Positions 18,654 to 26,928 of a DNA stretch of 45,732 nucleotides are shown here, one piece after another. Source of the stretch: Clostridia bacterium (lineage in GTDB: Bacteria > Bacillota > Clostridia > Oscillospirales > CAG-272); contig JAGBSP010000066.1 of the NCBI GenBank assembly GCA_017631855.1, positions 1-45,732 of the forward strand, in the 5' to 3' direction. Position numbers and translations under genes: made by a program. The notes beneath the pieces are model-generated. The model was not told where the DNA came from. It ran no database searches and saw nothing but the letters and a program-made list of their open reading frames with translations. Numbering within the stretch: position 1 is the stretch's first letter; each line of letters opens with the position of its first letter.

Positions 18654-19129
18654 GTGACTTTTTCACCTTACCCTTTTTTACTCAGCTTGTAATGTCTGCC
18701 TTGGGAAGCATCGGCTTTGCAATGATCTATCGCGTGGCGGGAAAATATCTTCCTTTGGCGGCGCTTGGCGGAGTGCTGACCTTTGCCGTATATTACACGG
18801 TCGAATTTTTCGGTCTAGGCGTGTTTGCCGCGGCAACCTTTTCCTCGGCATTTTCTGCGCTTTTTTCGGAGATCTTTGCCAAGATCAAGCGCGCGCCCGT
18901 TAGCATCTTCCTTCTGCCTTGCTCGATTCCGATCGTACCGGGAAGCGGACTTTACTACACCATTGCGAATTTTATTGCGAAAGATTTTGCCGCGGCGTGG
19001 CACTACCTCGGCGTCACACTTGGTATCGGTCTTGGTATCGCGTGCGGTATCGTGGTCGTACCCGTTCTTTGGCATCTTATCTTTGGCGCGATCACGTATC
19101 TCGGTAAGCGAAAGAAAAAAGCAGAATAA
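18650..19129 (+). CDS. threonine/serine exporter, C-terminal half (DUF3815/YjjB)
   Basis: 159 residues with about five hydrophobic helices. P-C-S-I-P-I-V-P-G-S-G-L-Y-Y-T is the DUF3815 signature. The ATG at 18650 overlaps the stop of the upstream partner, and GGGAGG lies 9 bases before it inside that gene. Together the two genes form one split ThrE-type exporter. Confidence 0.87.
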   Translation: MSDFFTLPFFTQLVMSALGSIGFAMIYRVAGKYLPLAALGGVLTFAVYYTVEFFGLGVFAAATFSSAFSALFSEIFAKIKRAPVSIFLLPCSIPIVPGSGLYYTIANFIAKDFAAAWHYLGVTLGIGLGIACGIVVVPVLWHLIFGAITYLGKRKKKAE

Positions 19130-19134
19130 AAGTA

Positions 19135-19173
19135 AAAAGCACTTGCAGCAAAATTGTTACAAGTGCTTTTTTC
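19135..19173. terminator. bidirectional terminator
   Basis: AAAAGCACTTG (19135-19145) pairs with CAAGTGCTTTT (19160-19170) around a 14-base loop. It separates the exporter pair from the end of the converging cassette. Confidence 0.8.
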
Positions 19174-19189
19174 TTATTGTTTTTTATGC

Positions 19190-20992
19190 TTAAAATTTCG
19201 CTTCGATGATTTTCTGGAATTCCTCTCTGTCAAGGAAGGGAGCCATATCGTTGATTGACGGCGAAACGATGCGTCCGTCGGGCAGAACCTTCGACGAGGA
19301 CTTGGGTGCGAAGTTCTGCGTGGGATCGACCACAACTTCGCAGACGGCGGGTCCTTCGCTTGCAAGGAATTCCGCAAGCACCTCGTCTGCGTTTTTCTCC
19401 GAATCAAAGGTATAGTACGCAAGTCCGAACGCGTCGGAGAGCTTTGCGAAGTCGGGGAAGCAGATGCCGCTTGTACCATCAATACCGATAAAGGGCGGCT
19501 TAAAGAGATTGGTCTGCGTTTGACGGATCGAATGATAGCCGTTGTTGTTGATGATCAGGAGCTTCATATTGAGCTTGTTATACGCGATGGTGGCAAGCTC
19601 CTGAATGTTCATCATGACGCTTCCGTCTCCGTCGATGCAGATGGTGCGCTTCGAATTGTCCGAAATTGCCACACCGAGTGCCGCGGGAAGTCCATAACCC
19701 ATTGCCGCGCAACCCGAATTCGTAAACATTCTCTGTCCCTGCTTGATCTTTCCTGCCTGGAAGGTTACGACGCACGCACTTCCGTTACCGCAGATGATAC
19801 GGTCGTCGGGCGTGAGGTGATCAAAGAGCTTGTCAATGAAAATATAGGGGTTGATGGGCGCATCGTCGTGGCGGTACTCGTCACACGCCGCGGGATATTT
19901 CTTTACGAGATCGCGGCACCAAGCGAGCCATTTTGCGTGAGAGGGAACGGGGGTATAGTCCTCGGAAAGGAGCTTGTCGAGCAGATCGCTGACGTCGGCA
20001 TTGACCGGCATATCGGGGCGAACGGTCGGTTTGACAAGCTCGCGGGGATCGATATCGACGATGATCTTATAGGCATTCTTGGCAAAATCATAGTGCGTAT
20101 AGCCGATCATTCGGATGTTCAGACGGCAACCAAGGCTGAGGAGCAGGTCACACTGCTGGATTGCAAAGTTGCCGGGGCGCGTGCCGACGGTGCCGGGCAT
20201 TCCCGCAAAGTAGGGGCTGTCGTGTGCAACCGTATCGTTTGCGTTCCACGCGGTAACCACGGGAATCTGCAACTTATCCAAAAGCTTCAAAAGCTTTTCT
20301 TCAGCTCCGCCGAGACGGATACCCGTACCTGCAAGAACGAGAGGAGCCTTTGCGTTTTTGATTTTTTCGAGAATGGTTTTTGCAACCTCGTCGGTGACCT
20401 CGGGTACCTGCCAAGGACATTCGATTGCCGCATTGAAATGACGGAGCTCATCGGTTTCAATCTGTGCGCCCTGTACGTCGAGCGGAATGTCGAGCCATAC
20501 GGGACCGGGTCTGCCGTTGGTTGCGAGGTAGAGCGCCTTTTCGAGATGGTATGCAATATCAAGAGGATCGGTGACCATTACGGCATATTTCGTCATGTTT
20601 GATACCGAGCCGATAATGTCAAATTCCTGATCACCAAGCTGACGAAGTCCGAGCTCGGCACAGCTCCAAGTGGTGGTTTCTCTCTTGACCTGACCCGAAA
20701 GAACGAACATCGGGATCGAGTCGAGCCAACCGCCCATCACGCCCGTGATCGCGTTGGTTCCACCGGGGCCACTCGTGACGCAGACCGCGCAGAGCTTATT
20801 CGTCATACGGGTATATCCCTCTGCGGCAATCGAGCACGCCTGCTCGTGGTGATTGAAAATACAACGCAAGCCTTCCTCGTGTCCGAGTGCGTCGTCGAGG
20901 TGCATCGCGCCGCCGCCCGTGACCATAAAGCAATCGGAAATGCCGTGATTGACAAGAAACTCGGCAACGTATTTTGCAAGTTTGATCTTCAT
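19190..20992 (-). CDS. ThDP-dependent acetolactate synthase-like enzyme
   Basis: 600 residues with all three domains of the acetolactate synthase/pyruvate decarboxylase fold. Glu50 in N-H-H-E-Q activates thiamine diphosphate. The central domain is present (G-T-G-I-R-L-G-G). The ThDP/Mg2+ motif G-D-G (455-457) leads to N-N-N-G-Y. It should decarboxylate a 2-oxo acid and pass the acyl carbanion to an acceptor. As last gene of a cassette with an RfbH-type dehydratase, it may act like YerE, which adds an acetyl unit from pyruvate to a keto-deoxysugar in yersiniose synthesis. A catabolic or branched-chain synthase is less likely: no ilvN-like partner is present. ATG 20992 follows AAAGGAG. Ends at a strong terminator. 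Confidence 0.87.
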   Translation of the reverse strand: MKIKLAKYVAEFLVNHGISDCFMVTGGGAMHLDDALGHEEGLRCIFNHHEQACSIAAEGYTRMTNKLCAVCVTSGPGGTNAITGVMGGWLDSIPMFVLSGQVKRETTTWSCAELGLRQLGDQEFDIIGSVSNMTKYAVMVTDPLDIAYHLEKALYLATNGRPGPVWLDIPLDVQGAQIETDELRHFNAAIECPWQVPEVTDEVAKTILEKIKNAKAPLVLAGTGIRLGGAEEKLLKLLDKLQIPVVTAWNANDTVAHDSPYFAGMPGTVGTRPGNFAIQQCDLLLSLGCRLNIRMIGYTHYDFAKNAYKIIVDIDPRELVKPTVRPDMPVNADVSDLLDKLLSEDYTPVPSHAKWLAWCRDLVKKYPAACDEYRHDDAPINPYIFIDKLFDHLTPDDRIICGNGSACVVTFQAGKIKQGQRMFTNSGCAAMGYGLPAALGVAISDNSKRTICIDGDGSVMMNIQELATIAYNKLNMKLLIINNNGYHSIRQTQTNLFKPPFIGIDGTSGICFPDFAKLSDAFGLAYYTFDSEKNADEVLAEFLASEGPAVCEVVVDPTQNFAPKSSSKVLPDGRIVSPSINDMAPFLDREEFQKIIEAKF

Positions 20993-21010
20993 AGTCTTCT
21001 CCTTTAAAAA

Positions 21011-21667
21011 TTAGAGTTCAAAAAATTTCAAAAGTCCGAGCGCCGTGTCTGCGCTTCCGACCGAGGTGCACTTTGCCACGTCGTCGGCGCTCTCAAAGCC
21101 AAAGCCGTAGGTCACTCCGAGAAAGTCAACGCCCATTCCTTCGGCGCCGATGGCATCGAAGGCGGTGTCGCCGATCATCACGGCGCGCTCCTTCGGCACT
21201 CCGCTGACCGTCATACATTTTTCGATGATGTCCTTCTTTTTGAGCTTGTTTTCGTGGTCGCCGCCAAACATAATGTCGGTGTAGCGGTCAAAGCCGAAAT
21301 GGCGAAGTAGCGTCAGGGCATAGTCCTCACGCTTGTAGGTCGCTACCGCGGGACGAATGCCTCTTTTACAAAGCTCTTCAAACAGCTCGAAGATGCCGTC
21401 GTAGGGCTTGGCGAGCAGAAGATATTCCTCGGTGCTGTATTTGTTTCGGAAGGTGGTGGCAATTTCTTGCAGGATCTCGCCTTCCAATCCATAGGTTCTC
21501 GCAAAGGAGTCCTGAATGGGAGGTCCGATAAAGGCAGAAAGGGCTTTGTCATCAGGAATAGCAAAGCCCATTTCATTCATTGTGTATTTTACAGCGGACA
21601 GAACTCCCTCGGTTGTGTCGAGAAGAGTTCCGTCCAGATCAAAGATCGCAAGATCGTAGCGGTTCAT
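21011..21667 (-). CDS. HAD-family phosphatase (phosphoglycolate phosphatase-like)
   Basis: 218 residues. Asp10 and Asp12 in F-D-L-D-G-T (9-14) are the nucleophile and acid/base, and D-T-T-E-G-V follows. An alpha-helical cap (about 20-85) is of the Gph/PgmB type. V-A-T-Y-K is motif II, K near 145 motif III, and M-I-G-D-T-A-F-D motif IV. It should remove phosphate from a small sugar phosphate. It lies between the aldolase (8 bp) and ThDP (18 bp) genes, so its substrate is probably an intermediate or by-product of that pathway. Confidence 0.88.
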   Translation of the reverse strand: MNRYDLAIFDLDGTLLDTTEGVLSAVKYTMNEMGFAIPDDKALSAFIGPPIQDSFARTYGLEGEILQEIATTFRNKYSTEEYLLLAKPYDGIFELFEELCKRGIRPAVATYKREDYALTLLRHFGFDRYTDIMFGGDHENKLKKKDIIEKCMTVSGVPKERAVMIGDTAFDAIGAEGMGVDFLGVTYGFGFESADDVAKCTSVGSADTALGLLKFFEL

Positions 21668-21675
21668 ACTGATTT

Positions 21676-23274
21676 TTATTCCTCGTAATGAGATTTTGTC
21701 AGGAATTCAACCGTAATCTGATCCTTGACACTCTCAAGGAAATCGATGACGTAGGAATTCAGGTATTTTACTTTCTTTCTGATAAAATCATATTCCATAT
21801 CTGCGTGAATATAGTTCGACGCGCGCAGGGAATATCCGTCAAAGCCCGCCAGCTGTACCTTGTTCACGCCAATGCCGATGAGCGCCTTTAAGAGCATTAC
21901 CAGCGAGTTGTCGATGATCTCGGTGTTGGGGTCAATCAGCGAGCTGTAGTTGAGATGGTAGGCAAACGCGCCCGTGGTCGTTTCGGTCAGGTTTGAGGTC
22001 GCAATGATCGTCTGACTCGTGCGGCTGAGCTTGGTTGCGAGTTGTAGATAACGCTTCGAGTTGCTCAGGAAAACGTAGTCGGGACGGAAGGACTTCGGAA
22101 TATAGTTGATCGAAATGACGGTCGGCTTTTCTTCCTCAACGTAGTGGATAATCTTCTTTTTTACAGCGTCAGATTCCATTGTCGCGCCGGGACCGATGAT
22201 TAGAATATTCTTTCCGCGCAAAGCCTCGCCAAGGGCAAGTCTGTCTGTTTCGTCGTTGATCTCGTTTTTCTGGTAGTCGACGTAAAGCGCTTCGATATAG
22301 TTTTTATCGTAAAGCAGCTTCTTTTCGCCCTCCAGCTTTTCGAGGATCTCGTTGATCGATTTGACCGAGAGCGTACGTTTTTCCATCAGGTAGGAAACGT
22401 AGCTCGGATGGCAATCGTTCGATGCGGCAAGGTAATAAAACATATTGTATCCCCAAGCCGCGGGAGTGTAGAATTGAATAATGTTGGAGTCGATCGCCTC
22501 AAGGAGCTGCGAGATGCGATAGTCCTTGCCAAGCTCGTGATTCATATGCATTGCAATCAGCTCGATCGGAGCGTTGCCCGCACTCTTGCCCATTCCGTAG
22601 ATCGTGCCGTCTACCACCATCGTGCGCTCGATCTTGTTTGCGAGCATTGCGATACAGTTGGCGTAGCCCATCTGGAAGTTGTTGTGCGCATGGTAGCCAA
22701 GTCCGATGGCGGGATCGAGGTTGTCGTTCAGAAGATTGAAATAGTGCATCAGATTGTTCTGGTGCATCAGTCCGTAGGTGTCAACCATCGATACGGCGTA
22801 AGGCTTGTAGTGGTTGGCAAGACGGACGAGATCCAACATCTCCTCGTCGTCGTAGCTGGTAACCGACACGAGTTGAGCGAATACCTTGTAACCAAGCTTG
22901 CTCAGTTCTCCGCAATATGCCATGGCCTCTTCGCGCAGATGCTTTTTGAAAATTACGCGGATACCGTCAAGGAAGCTGTCCTTGGCGGGAGAAATGTGCG
23001 ATAGGGAGCAGGTGCCGTAGTCGATCATTCCGACGATCATTGCCTGCTTTCGGTCAAGCTCGCCGAAGATCTTTCCGACGCTGTCGGTGTCGGGCATAAT
23101 GCTTCGATTGATATCGAACTCACGGCGCTCGTCAAGGAATCCAACCTCGATGATATCGACGCCCGCATCCACCAACCGCTCAAATACGCTGACCAAATTA
23201 TCGTGACCGAAATTCCAATCGTTAATATATCCGCCGTCTCTGAGAGTACAGTCTAAAAGCTTTATCTCACCCAT
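21676..23274 (-). CDS. two-domain HMGL-type aldolase with C-terminal Rossmann-like domain
   Basis: 532 residues. Residues 1-300 are a DRE-TIM (HMG-CoA lyase/4-hydroxy-2-oxovalerate aldolase-like) barrel: L-L-D-C-T-L-R-D-G-G-Y with Arg12 and Asp13, and H-A-H-N-N with metal ligands His195 and His197. Residues ~350-530 form a second domain starting N-I-L-I-I-G-P-G (356-363), which resembles the DUF115/MptE-like fold found in surface-glycan genes. The DRE-TIM part would make or break a C-C bond next to a 2-oxo acid. Proteins of this build occur in surface-polysaccharide loci beside ThDP enzymes. The reaction is unknown. ATG 23274 follows AAGGAGA. It lies between the dehydratase and HAD genes. Confidence 0.8.
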   Translation of the reverse strand: MGEIKLLDCTLRDGGYINDWNFGHDNLVSVFERLVDAGVDIIEVGFLDERREFDINRSIMPDTDSVGKIFGELDRKQAMIVGMIDYGTCSLSHISPAKDSFLDGIRVIFKKHLREEAMAYCGELSKLGYKVFAQLVSVTSYDDEEMLDLVRLANHYKPYAVSMVDTYGLMHQNNLMHYFNLLNDNLDPAIGLGYHAHNNFQMGYANCIAMLANKIERTMVVDGTIYGMGKSAGNAPIELIAMHMNHELGKDYRISQLLEAIDSNIIQFYTPAAWGYNMFYYLAASNDCHPSYVSYLMEKRTLSVKSINEILEKLEGEKKLLYDKNYIEALYVDYQKNEINDETDRLALGEALRGKNILIIGPGATMESDAVKKKIIHYVEEEKPTVISINYIPKSFRPDYVFLSNSKRYLQLATKLSRTSQTIIATSNLTETTTGAFAYHLNYSSLIDPNTEIIDNSLVMLLKALIGIGVNKVQLAGFDGYSLRASNYIHADMEYDFIRKKVKYLNSYVIDFLESVKDQITVEFLTKSHYEE

Positions 23275-23295
23275 AATATTCTCCTTATGATGGAT

Positions 23296-24636
23296 TTACT
23301 GCTCTACTGCCTCGATGACGGTCTTTGCCATATAATCCAGCATTTCGTCGGTCATACCGGGATATACGCCGATCCAGAAGGTATCGGTCATAATACGGTC
23401 GGTTTGCGACAGATCGCCAACGATGCGGTAGCCTTCTCCGCTCTTTCTCATCTCGTCAAAGCAGGGGTGCTTGGTGAGGTTGCCAGCAAAGAGCATTCTC
23501 GTCTGCACGCCGTGGCTTTCGATATAACCCACTACTTTTTCACGATCAACGCCCTCGCGACAGGTCAGAAGGAATCCGAACCAAGAGGGATTGGAGTTTT
23601 CGCAAGCCTCGGGCAGAATAAGCTTGTCCGCGATGGGAGCGAGCTTTTCCTTGAGATATGCGAAGTTGTGACGGCGACGCTCGACGAAGCTCGGGAATTT
23701 CTTGAGCTGAGCACAGCCGACGGCAGCCTGCATATCGGTTGCCTTGAGGTTGTATCCGAAATGAGAATATACGTATTTGTGGTCGTATCCGAAGGGAAGC
23801 TCGCCGTACTGACGGTCGAAGCGGTGGTGACAGAAATTGTCCATACCCGAGGGACAGACACAGTCACGTCCCCAGTCACGGATCGAACGGATGATCTTGG
23901 AAAGCAGAGGATTATCGGTATAAACGGCACCGCCCTCACCCATCGTCATATGGTGAGGAGGATAGAAGCTGCTTGTTCCGATGTCACCGACGGTACCCGT
24001 CTTGCGGACGACACCATCAATGGTGTACTCCGAGCCGAGTGCGTCACAGTTGTCCTCGATGAGCCACAGATTATGCTTCTCGCAGAACGCCTTGACCGCG
24101 GAAAGATTGAAGGGATTTCCGAGGGTGTGTGCGATCATAACAGCTTTGGTCTTTTCGGAGAGAGCTGCCTCGAGTATCGTAACGTCGATATTGTACTGAG
24201 GAATGGTTACGTCCACGAATACGGGAATTGCGCCGTACTGAATGATAGGCGTAACCGTCGTGGGGAAGCCTGCGGCTACGGTGATAACTTCATCGCCGCG
24301 GCGAACCATTCTATCACCCAGCAGGGGAGAGGTCAAAGTCATAAAAGCAAGCAGGTTTGCCGAAGAGCCCGAGTTGACAAGGCTGCAGTGGCGAACACCG
24401 AGGTATTCGGCGAAGTTCTTTTCAAATTCGTCGGTATATCTGCCCGAGGTGAGCCAGAATTCAAGTGCACTGTCCACAAGGTTGCACATCTCGTCGCTGT
24501 CGTAAACGCGAGATGCATAGGGGATACGGTCACCCTCCTTGTAGGGAGCCTTGGTATGATATTTTTCACAGTATTCCTTGACTTGTGCGAGAATATTTTC
24601 TCTTGCTTCACGCTCGTTTGCGATAGGGGTCATCAT
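23296..24636 (-). CDS. RfbH/E1-type sugar 3-dehydratase (DegT family, PMP and [2Fe-2S])
   Basis: 446 residues of the DegT/DnrJ/EryC1 fold. Where aminotransferases have the PLP lysine, it reads S-F-Y-P-P-H-H-M-T-M-G-E-G-G with His228. This is the mark of RfbH/E1 CDP-4-keto-6-deoxyglucose 3-dehydratase, which uses free PMP. Asp195 in E-D-N-C-D-A-L binds the pyridine nitrogen. C-x-C-x7-C (Cys259, Cys261, Cys269) plus Cys197 fits the E1 [2Fe-2S] motif, though the upstream spacing is 61 rather than 57 residues. It should deoxygenate C3 of a nucleotide 4-keto-6-deoxyhexose. I choose ATG 24636 (or 24633), after AAAGGACTT; a start upstream would include the leader palindrome. First gene of the cassette. 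Confidence 0.9.
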   Translation of the reverse strand: MMTPIANEREARENILAQVKEYCEKYHTKAPYKEGDRIPYASRVYDSDEMCNLVDSALEFWLTSGRYTDEFEKNFAEYLGVRHCSLVNSGSSANLLAFMTLTSPLLGDRMVRRGDEVITVAAGFPTTVTPIIQYGAIPVFVDVTIPQYNIDVTILEAALSEKTKAVMIAHTLGNPFNLSAVKAFCEKHNLWLIEDNCDALGSEYTIDGVVRKTGTVGDIGTSSFYPPHHMTMGEGGAVYTDNPLLSKIIRSIRDWGRDCVCPSGMDNFCHHRFDRQYGELPFGYDHKYVYSHFGYNLKATDMQAAVGCAQLKKFPSFVERRRHNFAYLKEKLAPIADKLILPEACENSNPSWFGFLLTCREGVDREKVVGYIESHGVQTRMLFAGNLTKHPCFDEMRKSGEGYRIVGDLSQTDRIMTDTFWIGVYPGMTDEMLDYMAKTVIEAVEQ

Positions 24637-24670
24637 AAGATTAAGTCCTTTCTCTTTCGTTTGTAATAAT

Positions 24671-24696
24671 ATGATTTGCCGTTTTTTGCAAATCAT
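24671..24696. promoter_or_regulatory. palindrome in the leader of the deoxysugar cassette
   Basis: ATGATTTGC (24671-24679) and GCAAATCAT (24688-24696) are perfect inverted arms around 8 bases. It lies between the promoter and the ribosome site of the 3-dehydratase gene. Without a T-run it is not a terminator. It could be a repressor operator or a leader hairpin. Confidence 0.5.
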
Positions 24697-24724
24697 ACGA
24701 TGGGAGTGCAAAATTCTCTAATGT

Positions 24725-24753
24725 ATATTACCATACATTTCCTATTTTGTCAA
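24725..24753 (-). promoter_or_regulatory. promoter of the deoxysugar cassette
   Basis: Minus strand TTGACA (24753-24748), 17 bp, TAATAT (24730-24725). About 80 bases of leader before the start codon. Confidence 0.7.
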
Positions 24754-24797
24754 CAGTTTTGTAACAAAAAGGTCAAATCTCGACAACATCACGGGAC

Positions 24798-24826
24798 TTG
24801 ACATTCGAGCGTGAAAAGGATATAAT
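24798..24826 (+). promoter_or_regulatory. promoter of the U32-family gene
   Basis: TTGACA (24798-24803), 17 bp, TATAAT (24821-24826). Perfect consensus. Confidence 0.85.
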
Positions 24827-24866
24827 AAAGAAAACGGACAAAAGAAAGGAGCGTGGAGAGCCTTTT

Positions 24867-26885
24867 ATGAAGCAGATCGGGAAAAAGACAGAGCTTTTGT
24901 GCCCCGCAGGATCGCCTGCGGCATTGTTTGCCGCCATCGAAGCGGGCGCGGATGCCGTTTATCTTGGCGGTGTTGCGTTCAATGCCCGAATGGGAGCGAA
25001 AAATTTCACGGCGGACGAGCTTCGCGACGGGATCTCCTTGGCGCACGCCTACGGAGCGAAGGTCTATCTGACCGCTAACACGCTCGTTTACGATAAAGAG
25101 CTCGACGATTTTCTTCGTGCCGCTGAGGACGCCTACCTGATGGGAGCCGACGCGCTGATCTTGGCGGATCTTGGTGGAGCGAGGATGATCCGTGAGAGAA
25201 TTCCAATCGAGCTACACGCAAGCACGCAGGTGTCGGGACACGGAGCATTTGCCGCTAAGGAGCTTGCCGAGATGGGATTTTCGAGAATGGTTTGCGCCAG
25301 AGAAATGTCGGCAAGAGATTTGCGTTCGTTTGTGGAAAAATCTCCGATCGAAGCGGAGGTGTTCGTGCACGGCGCGCTCTGCGTTTGCCATTCGGGACAG
25401 TGCCTTTTTTCGTCGCTTGTCGGCGGTCGGAGCGGCAATCGGGGCGAATGCGCCCAGCCCTGCCGACTTCCCTTTGGAGAGGGAAAGAAGCAAAGCTACC
25501 CGCTCTCCTTGAAGGATCTTTGTCTCGCTCGCTACGTGCCTGAGCTGATGGAGATGGGAATTGCGTCGTTTAAGATCGAGGGACGAATGAAATCGCCCGA
25601 ATACGTGCGCGACACGGCAAAAATCTGGAGACGCTTGATCGATGAAAACCGTGGCGCGAACGACGACGAGCTCCGCGAGCTTGCCTCGATTTTCTCGCGC
25701 GGCGGATTTACCGACGGATATTATACCGAACGGATTGACCGCAAAATGCTCGGCGTGCGTTCCGAACAGGATAAGCAAAGCACTCGCGTGCTCACTCCCT
25801 TTGATAAGATCACTCGAAAGCTCCCGATCGACCTTTCGGTGAGCGTGGCGGCGGATGCCCCCGTAAGAATGACGCTGACGGCAAGGGACGGTCGCTCGGT
25901 GACGGTCGAGGGAGAGATTCCGCAGACGGCAAAAACCGCGCCGATGAACGAAGAAAGCGTTTTGAGAAGCGTGACGAAGCTTGGAAACACACCCTATATC
26001 GCATCGACGGCACACGCCGAGGTAGAAGAGAGACTGATGCTTCCGATCTCGTCGCTCAACGCCCTGCGCCGTTCGGCGGTCGACGCGCTGAACGAGGCGG
26101 CACAGCCGAAGCGAAGCGCCGAGGATTTTGGAACGGTTTCTCCTCTTCCTAAGCTTGCGCGGCGCGGGGCAAGCCGTTCGGCAGTCTTTTATTTCCCCGA
26201 TCGGATTCCCGACGAGGCGTACGACTTTTTCGATCTGATTTACACACCGCTCGAGCGCTACGACGGATCGACGAACGGGGTGTTTCTTCCTCCTGTGATC
26301 TTTGACGGAGAGAGAGAAGAAATCATCGCGCTTCTGCATCGTGCCGAGTCGCTTGGCGCAACGCACGCGCTCGTTGGCAATTTGGGGCATTTTTCTCTGC
26401 TTGAGGGAACGAATCTCATTCCGCATGGCGATTTCCGACTCAATATCACTAACCGAGAGAGTGCTTCGCTTTGGGAAGAGCGAGGACTTTGCGACTATCT
26501 GCTCTCGCCCGAGCTTACTCTTCCGCGTTTGCGTGATATCGGCGGAGGAAGCCGCGTGACGGTGTACGGAAGAATTCCTCTGATGGTGACCGAGAAATGC
26601 GTTGGCAAAGAGCTTGGCTCTTGCGAGAATTGTACCGACGGCAGATCGGTGCTGACCGACCGTCGCGGTGTTCGTTTTCCCGTGCTCCGTGCGTGGAAAC
26701 ACCGAAGTCTGATCGTCAACTCGGTGCCGCACTATATGGCGGATAAGCAGGACGAGCTTGCCCGAAACGGCTTGACAAGACAGCATTTCATCTTTACGAC
26801 CGAGAGCAAAAAAGAAATTTCCGCTCTGCTCCGCGCCTATGAAAAAGGGCTCCCCCCCACGGGTGAGGTGCGACGGATTAAATAA
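24867..26885 (+). CDS. U32-family protein (RlhA/TrhP-like RNA hydroxylation)
   Basis: 672 residues. The N-terminal barrel begins L-L-C-P-A-G-S-P-A-A-L and carries the U32 signature F-V-H-G-A-L-C-V-C-H-S-G-Q-C (167-179), followed by G-E-C-A-Q-P-C-R. Cysteines 172 or 174, 179, 195 and 199 are candidates for the Fe-S cluster seen in this family. A long C-terminal part (DUF3656-like, with C-V-G-K...C-E-N-C late in the protein) resembles E. coli RlhA, which hydroxylates 23S rRNA C2501. TrhP relatives act on tRNA U34. The historical name peptidase U32 is probably misleading here. I choose ATG 24867 after GGAG. Terminator at 26890. Confidence 0.85.
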   Translation: MKQIGKKTELLCPAGSPAALFAAIEAGADAVYLGGVAFNARMGAKNFTADELRDGISLAHAYGAKVYLTANTLVYDKELDDFLRAAEDAYLMGADALILADLGGARMIRERIPIELHASTQVSGHGAFAAKELAEMGFSRMVCAREMSARDLRSFVEKSPIEAEVFVHGALCVCHSGQCLFSSLVGGRSGNRGECAQPCRLPFGEGKKQSYPLSLKDLCLARYVPELMEMGIASFKIEGRMKSPEYVRDTAKIWRRLIDENRGANDDELRELASIFSRGGFTDGYYTERIDRKMLGVRSEQDKQSTRVLTPFDKITRKLPIDLSVSVAADAPVRMTLTARDGRSVTVEGEIPQTAKTAPMNEESVLRSVTKLGNTPYIASTAHAEVEERLMLPISSLNALRRSAVDALNEAAQPKRSAEDFGTVSPLPKLARRGASRSAVFYFPDRIPDEAYDFFDLIYTPLERYDGSTNGVFLPPVIFDGEREEIIALLHRAESLGATHALVGNLGHFSLLEGTNLIPHGDFRLNITNRESASLWEERGLCDYLLSPELTLPRLRDIGGGSRVTVYGRIPLMVTEKCVGKELGSCENCTDGRSVLTDRRGVRFPVLRAWKHRSLIVNSVPHYMADKQDELARNGLTRQHFIFTTESKKEISALLRAYEKGLPPTGEVRRIK

Positions 26886-26889
26886 AGAG

Positions 26890-26928
26890 AACGCGTAGCC
26901 GTAAAATTTTTACGGCTACGCGTTTTTA
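26890..26928. terminator. strong bidirectional terminator
   Basis: ACGCGTAGCCGTAAAA (26891-26906) pairs with TTTTACGGCTACGCGT after it, with A and T runs on both sides. It separates two converging genes; the left arm begins 5 bp after the U32 stop. Confidence 0.9.

Noticed and set aside
19190-20992. Reading the ThDP enzyme as acetolactate synthase IlvB of branched-chain synthesis
   Set aside because: No ilvN, ilvC or leu genes adjoin; the operon partners are sugar-type enzymes. The possibility is kept in the finding as the refuting case.
25212-26786. A 524-codon frame opposite the U32 gene
   Set aside because: Composition is rich in Arg and His with no motif, typical of an antisense shadow.
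24867-26885. Reading the U32 protein as a secreted collagenase-type peptidase
   Set aside because: No signal peptide, and the Cys pattern and long C-terminal part match the RNA-hydroxylation branch of U32.
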